DNA from: Nigrospora sphaerica
Taxonomy: Eukaryota; Ascomycota; Sordariomycetes; Amphisphaeriales; Apiosporaceae
Assembly: GCA_018287875.1 (NCBI GenBank)
Contig: JAGVVL010000009.1
Location: 868,001 to 932,000 of the forward strand
Reading direction: 5' to 3'
Length of the DNA: 64,000 bases
In this document: in pieces, positions 21,731-32,509 of the stretch
Layout: every line of letters begins with the position of its first letter
How positions within the stretch are numbered: position 1 is the stretch's first letter
Notes under the pieces: model-generated
Database searches by the model: none
Told to the model about the DNA's origin: nothing
The model's input: only the letters and a program-made list of their open reading frames with translations
Position numbers and translations under genes: made by a program

Positions 21731-24700
21731 ATGTCAGGCCGGAGCGCCTACGTGCGAAAGAAGATCACCGAGACCAAGGGGGCCGAAAAGGACAAACATC
21801 GACAGGACCATGGCCCCTCTTCGGCACGCGATCGTGCCAAATCCAGTGGCGGCAGCTCCCGAAGCTCGGAGCGGGATGATGTAGGCATGTTTGGCAACGA
21901 GTTTCCCTTGCCGCCTGGGACCGGCTACGGCACCACCAATGCACGCTTCCTCAAATTCGCAGAGCCAGGTATTAACGGGCCTGAGCCGGGACTATCCTTC
22001 CACGACGATACGGCGCACTTCGGCAACCACAGCACCAGCGACCAGAGCGCGGGTAGCGACTTCAGCCCCCGCGAGCCAAATGCACACAATGCAGTCCATT
22101 ATGGCCCCATGCCCGGCTTCGCCTACGCGCGCGCGCGCAAGCCCGTCATCAACACTGAGGACGTGTCCGGCATTGAGCGCTCGGGCTTTCGCAGCGCCAT
22201 GGACAAAAGGAGCGAGGATGTGAGGAAAGGCCTTAGCAAGGCTTTCGGGTTCGGCAAGAAGACCAAGAAGGGCGACATGGACTCTGCCCGTCCACCGTCA
22301 TCGGCCACGATCCGCCCGAAACCGAGCCAGGGGCACGAAGGTGAAGGACGTGACGCCGGTGAGCTGTCTCCTATGCCGGCTCAGCTCTCTCCACACGCCC
22401 TCACCTGGGACCCCGATACTGGGGTCATGTCACCTCCACTGCCGCAAGTCCTGGCGTCCGCTTCAACGGCACCTCCGCCCCCGATCAAGCGATGGATTGG
22501 GGCAGGCAGGCCGGTGCAGCGGTGGAACAAGCTACGAAAGGACCCCGAGCTGTGGGATCCCAGTGGCGACGTGCTCGTGTTTTTTGGCCACAAAGGTCAA
22601 GCGCCGAAGCCCAAACCGTCCTTCCGTCTGTCATCCCACATCATTGAAGCGACCGAGTCACGCGTGCTTATCTCGCTTCTCCGGGAGGGTTCTACCGACG
22701 AGGACATCCAGGTGCCGCCCTCCCCGCTCGGGGCACCTCCCATGCTTCAACGGCACGGGGGCGGCCAGCTACAGCTTGGAGGCTACAGCGGCCAGCGCAA
22801 CGGCCAGCCCACGCCTCCCATATCGGAAGACGCCAGCCTCGCTGGATCGGATGGTCAAATCTCGTACGAGATGTACTTTCCCACGCCCTCAGGCGCGAGC
22901 CAGCTGGAAACATATCGGCACGCTCTTACAACGCGCAACGTGTTTGCCTTGCTCTACCACGCGTCGCTCGTCGGCTTGTCGCTCTACCAGGCGCTCTGCG
23001 ACCTACAGTATCGACTCGACGAGTATCTTCCGGCCGAGGCTGATAGCGTGGGAACCATACTAACCTATCTAATCGCAAGAGGTATTGACGACGTGCGTAA
23101 CGACGCCGAGGCGGCTGTGTCCCTGCTGGCCTGGTCCGAGACGCCCGAGGTGAGGTGGGAAGAGGGATGGCGCGAGGGGTTCCTACACTGTGTTGGAATG
23201 TACCCTCAGCTCGAGGCCTGCGCCGACTTCGGACAATTGACGCCCATCACGCGCGCGCTTCTCGAACGTGCCTGTCTCGAGTGCCAGTTGCGCGTGCAGG
23301 CGGCCGAGGGCCGCCTCGCCGAGTTCACATACAACGACATTTGGCCGCCGGCCATGACGAGTGCCAACAATACCGCCCGCGCAGCTGCTGATCGCCTCCA
23401 GCAATTCCTGAAGGCGTACTACACCCAGTCTTACGGGGGGAAATGGCCGCCCGCGCCAGCAACTTCGAGCGGGGCGCGCACATCGGAGGGGGAGGACATG
23501 TGGCTCACGCGTACGGTGGCCCAGAATTTGCAGAAAGACTTCGGTGCCCTGTATGACTATCTGGTCAATCGCGACATTGTTTGGGACGAATCCGAGACAC
23601 GCAGCAGCCGCAAGTGGATGATGGTCTCCAGAAGCGGTAACCGCGCCTTTGACCCGGACTCTCCGGAACTTCCCATGACGGACTTGCTGATCGAGTGGGA
23701 CAACCGTTCACGATTCCCTCACATCCCGCATCCGTATCCCTTGGTGCCCGAATCCATTCCGCCCAGCGTAGCGCCGTCGTCGAGCCTACACAGCCGAGAT
23801 AGGGGAAGCAAGAAAGCCGAGAAGGAAAAGGAAAAGCTTTTGCGCAATGGCGGCACCGTGAGCACCAACGACCGTCTTCTGGAGCGCCGCGTCCAGCTTG
23901 CCTACACAGAGGCAACCAACATCTACGTACTCGGTTCTGATTTCACCCACACGCCTCTCATTGATGCCTTTGTTAGGTTTGAGAAGACGGACCACCAAAC
24001 AGCGGTTGGCGTCGACCCATGCATTGCGCGGCGCGGTCGCTGGATCCTGATCTACGGCCTCTTGCAGACGCTGGCCTCTGTCAGCGTAGACGCGCCATCG
24101 GTGCGCTTCAAGGACGAATCGGTCGCATACCACCTATCTCCGCGCCTCAAGGGAACCAAGACGCCGCCGTGGAAGGGCGTCATAACACATGCAGCCGAGG
24201 CCGGACCGGAGCTCTCGCACTGCTGGGTTGTGCCACGTACCTGGACATCGGGGGGCGAAAGTAGCACGGCCGACGACTCGGACGCTTCAACCACATCAGG
24301 TGACGGCGGCACAAGCCCTATAACGCGCATGATGCGCGCCCAGGGCGCTGAATTCCCGCGGCCACCGCGCACGGCGACGAGTCGCTCGGCACACAGCCAT
24401 AGCGGCTGGCAGACGCCGATTACTGGCTCGCGCAGCCTTCAGTCCACAGAAGCGCCGCCGTCGACAGTCTGGGGCGGCTCGTCGGCCATGAGCACCGTGT
24501 CGTCTACGGACGACGTGGCATCGGCTTCGGGGTGCGGTAGCACGCGCACACCATCTAATTACAGTGGGAGCCGCAGCCGGCGGCCTCACGATGGTGACAG
24601 GAACAGTGCGCGCAGCTATGCGACGTTCGGCGGTCCCTCGGCACCACGGGAAGCCCGCGGCGATGGGGGCGACTGGCCCCCTCGTCTGCAGAGCATCGAC

Positions 24701-24946
24701 ACGTCTCTGACGGTGCCCCGGGGGCCGCTGCCGCAGGTGCCGCCGCCACCGAGCCCTAGGTTCGGCGGCGGCTTCCTGGACCTCGACGACAGCCCGCCTG
24801 ACCCCAGCGTCCGTTATGGGCCCGGCGCGCGGGGCCGGGCTGGAGGGCGGGTCAGGGGTAGACGCCATGACAGTGATGACGACGGGCCGGGCCCCGTGAT
24901 CACGGATTTTGACTTGTTGAGCGTTGTCGACGACCATGCGCCATGA
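21731..24946 (+). CDS. Large conserved fungal protein, probably DUF8004 type
   Basis: This is a single exon of 1071 residues. The N-terminal 230 residues are basic and polar (KKITETKGAEKDKH, GFGKKTKKG) and probably disordered. A folded region follows with a BTB-like beginning (GDVLVFFGHKGQ then SFRLSSHIIEATESRVLISLL). After a linker, a second folded region contains YEMYFPTPSGASQLETYRHALTTRN, FALLYHASLVGLSLYQALCDLQYRL and IARGIDDVRNDAEAAVSLL. A third region around residues 730-810 reads TNIYVLGSDFTHTPLIDAF and RGRWILIYGLLQTLASVSVD. The C-terminal 250 residues are low-complexity Ser/Pro/Arg. The arrangement matches, from memory, large fungal proteins labelled DUF8004. Function is unknown and the Pfam assignment is not checked. 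No membrane helix or signal peptide is evident, so it is probably cytosolic or cortical. Confidence 0.7.
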   Translation: MSGRSAYVRKKITETKGAEKDKHRQDHGPSSARDRAKSSGGSSRSSERDDVGMFGNEFPLPPGTGYGTTNARFLKFAEPGINGPEPGLSFHDDTAHFGNHSTSDQSAGSDFSPREPNAHNAVHYGPMPGFAYARARKPVINTEDVSGIERSGFRSAMDKRSEDVRKGLSKAFGFGKKTKKGDMDSARPPSSATIRPKPSQGHEGEGRDAGELSPMPAQLSPHALTWDPDTGVMSPPLPQVLASASTAPPPPIKRWIGAGRPVQRWNKLRKDPELWDPSGDVLVFFGHKGQAPKPKPSFRLSSHIIEATESRVLISLLREGSTDEDIQVPPSPLGAPPMLQRHGGGQLQLGGYSGQRNGQPTPPISEDASLAGSDGQISYEMYFPTPSGASQLETYRHALTTRNVFALLYHASLVGLSLYQALCDLQYRLDEYLPAEADSVGTILTYLIARGIDDVRNDAEAAVSLLAWSETPEVRWEEGWREGFLHCVGMYPQLEACADFGQLTPITRALLERACLECQLRVQAAEGRLAEFTYNDIWPPAMTSANNTARAAADRLQQFLKAYYTQSYGGKWPPAPATSSGARTSEGEDMWLTRTVAQNLQKDFGALYDYLVNRDIVWDESETRSSRKWMMVSRSGNRAFDPDSPELPMTDLLIEWDNRSRFPHIPHPYPLVPESIPPSVAPSSSLHSRDRGSKKAEKEKEKLLRNGGTVSTNDRLLERRVQLAYTEATNIYVLGSDFTHTPLIDAFVRFEKTDHQTAVGVDPCIARRGRWILIYGLLQTLASVSVDAPSVRFKDESVAYHLSPRLKGTKTPPWKGVITHAAEAGPELSHCWVVPRTWTSGGESSTADDSDASTTSGDGGTSPITRMMRAQGAEFPRPPRTATSRSAHSHSGWQTPITGSRSLQSTEAPPSTVWGGSSAMSTVSSTDDVASASGCGSTRTPSNYSGSRSRRPHDGDRNSARSYATFGGPSAPREARGDGGDWPPRLQSIDTSLTVPRGPLPQVPPPPSPRFGGGFLDLDDSPPDPSVRYGPGARGRAGGRVRGRRHDSDDDGPGPVITDFDLLSVVDDHAP

Positions 24947-25515
24947 CGGCATCCTGTGGTCTCTAGGGAAACTTGAGGCAGACTTGAAGGGGGTAGACAA
25001 AATGTATTAGTGTGCGTAGGCGGTGGGCTTAGGACGGGCTCACAGGGGGCACGCAGCGAGGCATCATGGACGAAGGATTTAGCAACATTTTAATAATTTG
25101 GATACCAAACTTTTGTTTCTGCAAATCTTCTTGTCCTCCAAGTCACCTATAGAGGAGGGGGCGTCGGATTAGGAGAAAGGGCCAAGCAGGTGCGGGACTG
25201 GAGATATGAAGCCGTGGTCGGTAAGTCGGGCGCAACTTGGTCTGGCTTCGACCCTTTATGAACGCGACCTGTAGTTAACGGCTGTAGAGAGTGCCGGCCG
25301 ATGTTTTCCCTGAACCTTGGGTTCGTCGGCTCCAGGACAGTATTGATGAAGATTCCTCGTATTTGATGGCGAAGGCGTCCCATCCTCGGGGATCGTCGCT
25401 CCGCCTACGCAAACCGGCGCTTATAAACAGCCTCACAAACGCACAACTTGACATAGAGTTGGGTCATCACTTGCGTCGTCAATTCATGGGGGCTGGCTAC
25501 CGGGGCGGAAAGTTT
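24947..25515. other. Short intergenic between convergent genes
   Basis: This holds the 3' flanks of the genes ending at 24946 (plus) and 25516 (minus). It contains AT-richer stretches that may carry polyadenylation signals (TTTTAATAATTTGG near 25088). No gene was seen. Confidence 0.45.
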
Positions 25516-26113
25516 CTATGACTTTTGGGCAGCCTCCTTGTCCTTCTTGGCCTGCTCACAGATCCAGTCGTTGAGGCCCTTGCGGTTGCGGGCGATCTCG
25601 ATGGCATAGAACTGCATGCGGGGGACGAAGATGGTGCCGTCCTGGGTGTACTCGGTGCGGGGGTCGGCGCGCACCATGGTGCCGAAGTTGTAGTCGTCGA
25701 TCTTCTTCTCGTAGGCCATCATGAAGTCGCGCCAGCGGGCCTTGCCCTCCTTGCTCTTCATGGCGTCCTCGTCAATGGGCGCGGCCGGGTCGAATTCGGG
25801 AAAGTCGCGCTCGAGGTGCTCGAGGATCTCGTTGTCGAGCTTGGTCAGCCGCAGCGCCGAGCCCGGCATCTTCTCGAGGATCGACCAGTACGTCTCCATG
25901 TGCTGCACCACCTTGACGGCGAACTGCTTCTCCATCTGCCATCGGGGGAAAGGGGGCGGGAGCTGGTCAGTTTTCGATCGCGGGAAACGGCGGGGGGAAG
26001 GGCCACGGGGGACGGGGGGCATGGCGACGTACATCCTCGAGGTTGCCGGCATTCTCAGCGTCAAAGTTGCTCGGCACGCTCTGGGGCGCGCCGCCGCTCA
26101 AGAGTTGATCCAT
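25516..26113 (-). CDS. PBDC1: PBDC1 / Ypl225w family protein (eEF1A co-translational chaperone)
   Basis: Exon 1 is 26113-26033 (27 codons) and exon 2 is 25935-25516, with a 97-nt intron (GTACGT donor, GGCAG acceptor). The product is 166 residues. The family signature is visible: KQFAVKVVQHMETYWSIL, LRLTKLDNEILEHLERDFP, RWRDFMMAYEKKIDDYNFGT, then GTIFVPRMQFYAIEIARNR. The yeast homologue Ypl225w binds nascent eEF1A and helps it fold in a GTP-dependent way; the human member is PBDC1. The old name 'polysaccharide biosynthesis domain' is misleading. The length is normal for the family. The protein is expected in the cytosol. The N-terminal exon (MDQLLSGGAPQSVPSNFDAE) reads smoothly into MEKQF, which supports the intron and start. 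Confidence 0.85.
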
Positions 26114-28442
26114 GATGGCCGTGATGTTTTCGTTGGAGGGTCGGGTGGTCGGATTTCTTTTTGCGCGCGGGGGCCGAAGGTGTGTGCGGTCGCGACAAAT
26201 CTTCCAAAGGCGCGACGACGGGTATGACGAAAGCCCTCTCTAGAAGGCGGCAGAATTAAAATCTTGGATCTTTCTGGATAACCCCGCGGATAGTGGCGCG
26301 AGCTTTTTGGGCGGCGTGGCTGAACTCGGGTGGCTGATGAACCGGGAGTAAGGCGATGGGGTTTTGGCCCATGGGACATTAGAGGTGCCCATGACTGAAA
26401 AGTCACCTGCACGCGCCCTCAGGGCCACTGACGGGCAGGAACAAGGGTTCCCATGCCCGTTTCATGTACCTACACAAGTACATCCTTCCAGCAGGCGCTT
26501 GGGAGCTCTCAGGGTGCCTGGGGTGCCTGCGGTAGGTAGAAGGGGCTAGTGGAGTTTCAGGCTGTGCAATCCTTTTTTCTCATCCCGTCCCCTCCTCTCT
26601 GCCCATTCTCATTCCACGATGCAGTGAAGTGCATGGGGTGGGAGCCCACCGATCCATCTAGGCCATAAAAAGGGAACCGCTTGGAGCGTCCCCTGATTTC
26701 CAGCCGCCGAGTCGATCGGTTGGCCGGCAAGTGATGAATGGCGCCGTGGGAGGAATCCGTATGTCGTTCCTTCGTGGCACCGTCACATCCCTCTTCCCCT
26801 CTCTCTCCAGCGTGATAAGTTTCTTGGTAACCTCAACGCGAGAGGTATTCTTGATGAAGTGAGCGCAATAGGTGCTTAAGTATACAGAGATAATCTCGGT
26901 GAGAACTTCGTACATACCTAATCCCCCACGCGATAGCCAATACGATTGTCCATCCTTGCCATGGCCACATTTAATGTGCTATGTTGTCTGTATACCAGGC
27001 ATAGGGGCAAAGTAAAAAGACATGCCAGCCGCCGTCCATTCCGCCGTTATGCACCGGCTTCCCGGCCGAAGTAACGTGTTAACTGACTCACGACTGGCCG
27101 GATTTACCACTTTGACATTTGGCCTCCCTTCATCGTCGGCGTCCATTGCGGTGGTGCTCCGTCGGCAGTACGACCCAGCACCATGACCTAGCGATAGCGA
27201 GTCGTGAGGATGACAATGCCCGCCGGGGCAGGAGGGACGATAACAGAGCCGGAGGGCCTGGTCACGAACGCTGCCCGGGGGCGACGAGACCCTCGAGCCC
27301 TCTAGTCGTCCTCCGCACGGGGACGACAATTTGCTTCCTGCCGGCGGCGAGTCCCCAACGGCTGGCCAGGATGCCCCATTGGGAAGTTCCTGCGGGCGCA
27401 CGGGGGAGGCGCGGGCTGTTTTTCGAGCGCCCGCTTGCCCTCTTTCGGCTCCGCCCCTAAGCTACTCAGCTCGTAGCCGCCGCCGAGGTGGCATCGAGGG
27501 GCCGCCCACGGGCGACAGGGCACGCGATCGCAACCCTTATCTCCCAGGTGCGAGCCGAGAAGGAGATGATCTTTTCCCCACCCCAGCTGGTCTACCTGCA
27601 TCGTCCGCTCGGGACATGGGAGACCGGACTTCGGCAGGTGTCGCGAGCCTCTTGAGGGCCGGGGCTCTCTTCGGGACGTGGATGGCGAACGACAAGAACA
27701 AAAGACCCCGGAGCAGCGACAACGACGACAACATCCAACGTCAGACCGCACGCGAGCCGCCCGCTCTGCTGAATGCAGCATCACCGTCAGACCTCGGCGC
27801 TTGCGGACCCCAACTGCACCGCCTTGGCTACCTCTCGTAGGTCTTTTCGCGGGGGCTGCTTCCGCCGACCGGCGAGGCCCTTCCCTCTCCTCGTCCCGAC
27901 CAGCCATACAGGCGCCCCCGTGATGGGGATGGTGGTGTTGCCGTAGGGGCCACTACTGCGTAGAACATGGATCCCGTCTGCCTTCACCGTTGGCGCTCCA
28001 GCCAAAGTGGATCACCATTGACGGTTGACCGGGGCCGGCCCAAGTTGGTTGTCAAGCGAGCCGTTGCCCAATCACGTAGCATCCACCTCGCCGTATGCAG
28101 CAAACGCTGGGGGGTTCAGGTAGACACTAGACACGCTCGCACTCGGCACCCTCTCTGCGGCGCCACCCTCTCGTGGCTGAGGATATAAGATGGGCTGGCC
28201 CGGACGGGTTGGACGAGTTTGGAAAGGTCACCCATCACGGCCAGTCGAAAGTCGAGCCTCGCTCTCTCTTCGTCTTTCTCAGTGTGTGTGGAAAGAGGCA
28301 TTGTCCTCCCGTCATTCGTTCCGAAATCCAGTCACTCGTTTCCCTTACGCGGTCCTATCCGTCGCCTAATAACGCCTTGTCCGGTGTTGAACTAATCCTG
28401 TTTCTTCTGTTTCTTACACGATCCTCCGGTCTAATACTCAAC
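26114..28442. other. Long intergenic region upstream of the tyrosinase gene
   Basis: It is shared by two divergent genes: the PBDC1-type gene leaves to the left and the tyrosinase gene to the right. Several frames of 100-200 codons around 27.0-27.9 kb overlap on both strands with Arg/Pro/Gly-rich translations, a hallmark of chance frames in GC-rich DNA. I see no supported gene. Confidence 0.45.
28184..28189 (+). promoter_or_regulatory. TATA-like element of the tyrosinase gene
   Basis: The sequence TATAAG lies about 255 nt before the ATG at 28443. It is followed by a pyrimidine-rich leader, a common arrangement in highly regulated fungal genes. The match is by eye only. Confidence 0.3.
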
Positions 28443-29879
28443 ATGCGTGTCTCGTCTTCTGTTCTTGGGGCGCTGCTCCTGGCCGGTGTCGACGCCCGCT
28501 GCGTCATAGTCCGCCCGCCCGCCAACTCGACGGCCATCACGTCGTCCGCCGCCATCGCCAACTCGTACACCGTGGTCCCGTTGCCGACGACCCCTGGCGA
28601 GGCCGGCCCGACCACCAAAGCCTCGGCCGAGGAGCCGGCGGCCACCAAGTTGAGCTCCTCTCCGGCCTCGGCTCGTGCCTCCGTGTCCCAGAGCAGCTCC
28701 CATGCGTCGGCCCCCGTCACCCCGTCGTCCAGCGTGGCGAGCATCAAGACCCCGGCCAGCTCGGCTGTAGCTAGCACGGTCGCATCGACCAGCAGCGCGG
28801 CCCTCACGACCTCGGTGGGCTCGGCGGCGCCCAGCAAGGCGTCGCCGACGAGCAGCAGCGCGGCGGCGGCACCGACGAGCCCCAGCAGCCACCTCGCGCG
28901 CAACCCGGCCTACCCGGCCGACATTGTTGACCAGCTCCGCGACGCCAGCATCGGCAAGCTCGAGTCGTACAGCCAGAGCAAGCTGGCGGGCGGCGCGTGC
29001 ACCATCGAGACGGCGGCGATCCGGCGCGAGTGGAGCGACCTGTCGCCGGCGGAGCGCGAGGCCTACACGAGCGCCGTCAAGTGCCTGCAGAAGCTGCCGG
29101 CGCGGTCGGACCGGGCCAAGGTGCCGGGCGCGCGCAGCCGGTTCGACGACTTCATGGCGACGCACATCGCCATGACGCCGTACGTGCACAACTCGGCCAA
29201 CTTCCTGTCGTGGCACCGGCTCTTCGTGTGGACGTACGAGAAGGCGCTGCGCGACGAGTGCGGCTACGAGGGCTACCAGCCGTACTGGAACTGGGACCGA
29301 TACGCGGCGGACCCCATCAACTCGCCCGTGTTTAACGGCAACGCGTCAAGCATGAGCGGCAGCTCGGCGCCCGGCAGCGGCTGCGTCGAGACGGGCCCCT
29401 TTGCCGACATGAAGGTCAACCTGGGGCCGGGCAGCTCGCTCGCGTACAACCCGCGGTGCCTGCGGCGCGACGTGTCGCGCAGCAACGCGCAGGAGTGCAC
29501 GGCGGCCAAGACGCTGCCCGTCATCTCGCGCAGCGGCAGCATCGGCGCCTTCCAGGACGCCGTGCAGTCGGTGCCCGGCATCCACGCCAACGGCCACTTC
29601 ACCATCGGCGGCGACCCCGGCGGCGACATCAACGCCTCGGCCGGCGAGCCCATGTTCTACCTGCACCACGCCATGATCGACCGCGTCTGGTGGCTGTGGC
29701 AGCTCCAGGACCTGCCCGCCCGCCTCGGCGCCGTCGCCGGCCGCGACCTGCTCCACAACCGCGCCGGCGCCCTCGGCGACACTCTGGAGCTCGGCATCCT
29801 CGGCGATAGCGTCAAGCTCGGCGACATGCTCGCCACGCTCGGCGGCAAGGGCGGCGAGTTCTGCTACATTTACCTGTAA
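28443..29879 (+). CDS. Secreted tyrosinase with an N-terminal Ser/Thr/Ala-rich region
   Basis: This is a single exon of 478 residues. The ATG at 28443 is chosen because it opens a signal peptide (MRVSSSVLGALLLAGVDA); the frame is open further upstream without a better start. Residues about 45-155 are Ser/Thr/Ala/Pro-rich and likely heavily O-glycosylated. The tyrosinase domain follows. CuA ligands appear as H241, H249 and H258 (THIAM, YVHNS, SWHRLF), with the usual PYWNWDRYAADP after it. CuB ligands are H381 and H385 (HANGH) and one of H408/H409 (FYLHHAMIDR). All six histidines are present, so hydroxylation or oxidation of phenols to quinones is plausible outside the cell or in the wall. Melanin or cross-linking roles are typical of the family. 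A mucin-like stretch before, rather than after, the catalytic domain is notable. Confidence 0.85.
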   Translation: MRVSSSVLGALLLAGVDARCVIVRPPANSTAITSSAAIANSYTVVPLPTTPGEAGPTTKASAEEPAATKLSSSPASARASVSQSSSHASAPVTPSSSVASIKTPASSAVASTVASTSSAALTTSVGSAAPSKASPTSSSAAAAPTSPSSHLARNPAYPADIVDQLRDASIGKLESYSQSKLAGGACTIETAAIRREWSDLSPAEREAYTSAVKCLQKLPARSDRAKVPGARSRFDDFMATHIAMTPYVHNSANFLSWHRLFVWTYEKALRDECGYEGYQPYWNWDRYAADPINSPVFNGNASSMSGSSAPGSGCVETGPFADMKVNLGPGSSLAYNPRCLRRDVSRSNAQECTAAKTLPVISRSGSIGAFQDAVQSVPGIHANGHFTIGGDPGGDINASAGEPMFYLHHAMIDRVWWLWQLQDLPARLGAVAGRDLLHNRAGALGDTLELGILGDSVKLGDMLATLGGKGGEFCYIYL

Positions 29880-31043
29880 AGGGAGGAGGGGGCGGGAGGG
29901 ATGCTTGAGTGTTGTGTAGCTCGGAGGGGGGGGGGGGGGGAAGGGGTGGAAAGCCCATCCACCCATCACGCTTTGTATGAATAACCTACTTACCTAAAGA
30001 AGTACCTACCTGCTAACCTGCGCACTTCTTACCAATAATTGTAATGTATATCCATAATCTGACATGGACAGCCCTGGACCCAATCCATCATACTGCCACT
30101 GCCTTTCCCCGCATTTACCGTGTCGCCCCCGTCGCCACATGCACGTTCGAGACCCCGATGGGCTTTTGCGCGTGGCGGGTGGGCGATAATGACCGGATTG
30201 TCGAATCAATCACAACCCGTTGATTTCGAGGGTAAGAGGTAGGAGGGATCCGAATGCCCATCGGGCGCCCCTCCACATGCCACCACGAAAACCGGGTTCC
30301 CGAAGAAAATACGCACATGCGTTCCCCTTTTCATATCAGATACGTCCGGGGGAGGTTCTGGCTGCCTGCCCCACGAGAAGAAGAAGAAAAGAAGGAAACT
30401 GCCCCTCGCTCCACCTAGGAATCTAGCGTCGCCGCCAATCGCGTCCGGCGTGCAAACAGCCTTTTTCCGGGGCCAGCGTAAGAAGCGGAAGGCAAATGAG
30501 GACCTGACCCGTGTTAGCCCCCTCCTCCCCCGTCTCGGGGTGGCCCAAAAAGAGACGAGAAAAAAAAGGAGGGAAAACAGCGACTGCGTGCTCGCGTAGG
30601 TCTCGTCTCGTCAGGAGCCGTTTCCGACGACCAAACAAAAGGGCGCTCGACGGGACGCTTTGGCCAATCAGCCGCCCAACCAGACAGACTGTGACCCCAA
30701 AGGCTCCACAGGTAACGGGCAAGAGCGACACCGCGTTTGGGCGTGGCTCTGTTTGCTGGCATCTCATCCCGTATCCTATCTATCGCTTGCAACCCATCGC
30801 CCGGCCCCGTCCCTGCCTTTTGCCATTGCTGCCCATCTCTCCCCCTTCTCCCTCTGCTCTCTGCCGGCGGTGCATCTTTTTCTGTTCCCTCGGAAGGTTG
30901 TTTTCTGTTTCTCCTCTTCGCCTTTGCCCGCCCGTCCGTGTGTTCCGGCGGGGAAGAATAAGAAGATCGCTCGCTCTTGCCTCCCCCGTCCGCCTATGGC
31001 TTGACTGGCGACGAGACCCGCAGGTTTTGGACCGTCGCCCGTC
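29880..31043. other. Intergenic with a 15-G run
   Basis: A homopolymer of 15 G lies at 29926-29940, just after the tyrosinase stop. TACCTA motifs occur at about 29991-30013. The last 300 bases before 31044 are C/T-rich and look like a promoter and leader. No gene was supported. Confidence 0.5.
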
Positions 31044-32509
31044 ATGGCCGAGCACATTTACGTCGTGTCGAGCCGCCACGTCTCGCGCCCCGTCTTCCCG
31101 CTCAAGGGCGTCAACGTGCGCACGCGCATCCTGTCCAAACATGGTGAGTCCCGGGCTGCGCTTTTGTCCCTTTTTCCCCGCCCCCCTTCTCCTCCCTCTC
31201 TCTCCATCTCTCTCTCTTCCGGCCGCGCCGTTCCCGCCGCCTCCCCCGCTTTCCCGGCCGCCGCCGCTGCTGCTGCTTCCGCCGTCCCCGTCCCGTTCTC
31301 GTCCGATGTAAGAAAGCGTGCTTGGGCTGACCGGAGCGCCGGGCCGCCACCGCCGGCCCCCTTTCTCCCCCCTTCGACAGCCACCCTAGAGGAAGCCAAC
31401 GAAGCCGCGCGGGAGCGCGTCGAGGAGGAGTGCATCTTTGCCGCCTTCCCGGGGCGCTTCCGGCGCGACGAGTCGGTCAACGCCCTCGGCGGCTTCGAGT
31501 GCGAGTGCCAGGTCAGCGCCGCCTCGTCCGTCGAAGGCGTGCGCGCCCGCTTCACCGTCTCGGTCAACGCCGTCGAGTGCGCCGCCGACAAGGCCGCCCA
31601 CGTTGCCGCCCTCGCCCGCGTCGAGGACCCCCGCCGCGTACTCAAGCGCAACTCCAAGGGCTTCAAGATGCTGCTGCCCTACGGCAAGCCCCAGGGCCTG
31701 CGCCGTGGCCCCCTGTGCGCCAAGAGTGAGCAACCCTTCCCCCCCCCCTCTCCCCCTTCACCCGTTCTCCTCCACTCTTGATGGCGGGGGTTTCGGTGAA
31801 AGAAATGACGAAAGGGAGAATGAGACCTCGGGCTGACTGTGGCATCTCTCCCCCACACAGTCATGTTCTGCGGTGAGCTGGAGACCATGGCGTCGCGCGT
31901 CGCCAACCATGCGACCGAAGTCTACGGCGGCAAGGCGGTTGACAAACACTTCCATGCCGACTATGCCGTCGTGGGACGCGATCCTTATGAGCACGTAAGT
32001 CACCCCACCCTTGATACCGTCGATGGGGCCGATGCCCCTATGCGCCGCTCCTTCCTTGCGCGGCGCCCGGCTTGAATTGGAAGCCGGTCCACCGTCACAT
32101 GGGGAGGACGGGGGGATCGTCAAGGCTGCGGACATAACCACACCTTCCCCTCACCAGCGAGCTCGCATACTTACAAAGCCCACAGATATTGCGCTCGCTG
32201 CAGGCCTGCGGGGCCGAGTTCCTCGACGAGGAGGGCTTCTACGCGCTCCTAAAGACGGGGGTGCCGCGGGACAAGCACCTCAAGGACGTGCAGTACGACG
32301 AACAGGGCCACCTCGTGGGCGGCGCCGACGCCGCCGAGCCCGTGGGTCTTTACACGCGCACCAACTCGGACGCGAGCGTGGGGGCGGCGACGGCCAATGG
32401 TCACGGCCACGGCGTGCACAACAGCCAGGACAGCGGCTACGGCGGTGAGGCGAGCGGCGGCGGAGACGGCGACGAACCCCTGGCCAAGAAACAAAGGACC
32501 TGGACGTGA
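31044..32509 (+). CDS. Unrecognised protein, four exons
   Basis: Exons are 31044-31143, 31381-31725, 31861-31994 and 32186-32509, giving 300 residues. All three introns have clear signals (GTGAGT...ACAG, GTGAGC...ACAG, GTAAGT...ACAG) and the joined frame is continuous. The N-terminus MAEHIYVVSSRHVS has beta-strand character. A mixed alpha/beta body follows (TLEEANEAARERVEEECIF; GFKMLLPYGKP; FCGELETMASRVANHA; ILRSLQACGAEFLDEEGFY). The C-terminal 60 residues are low-complexity Gly/Asp/His/Asn and end in a basic KKQRTWT that could act as a nuclear localisation signal. There is no signal peptide or membrane helix. I do not recognise a family and assign no function. Multi-exon structure with conserved splice sites argues that the gene is real. 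Confidence 0.7.

Noticed and set aside
27302..27907. Overlapping plus- and minus-strand frames of 170-200 codons
   Set aside because: Both strands are open with Arg/Pro/Gly-rich products, typical of chance in GC-rich DNA; no splice or motif support.
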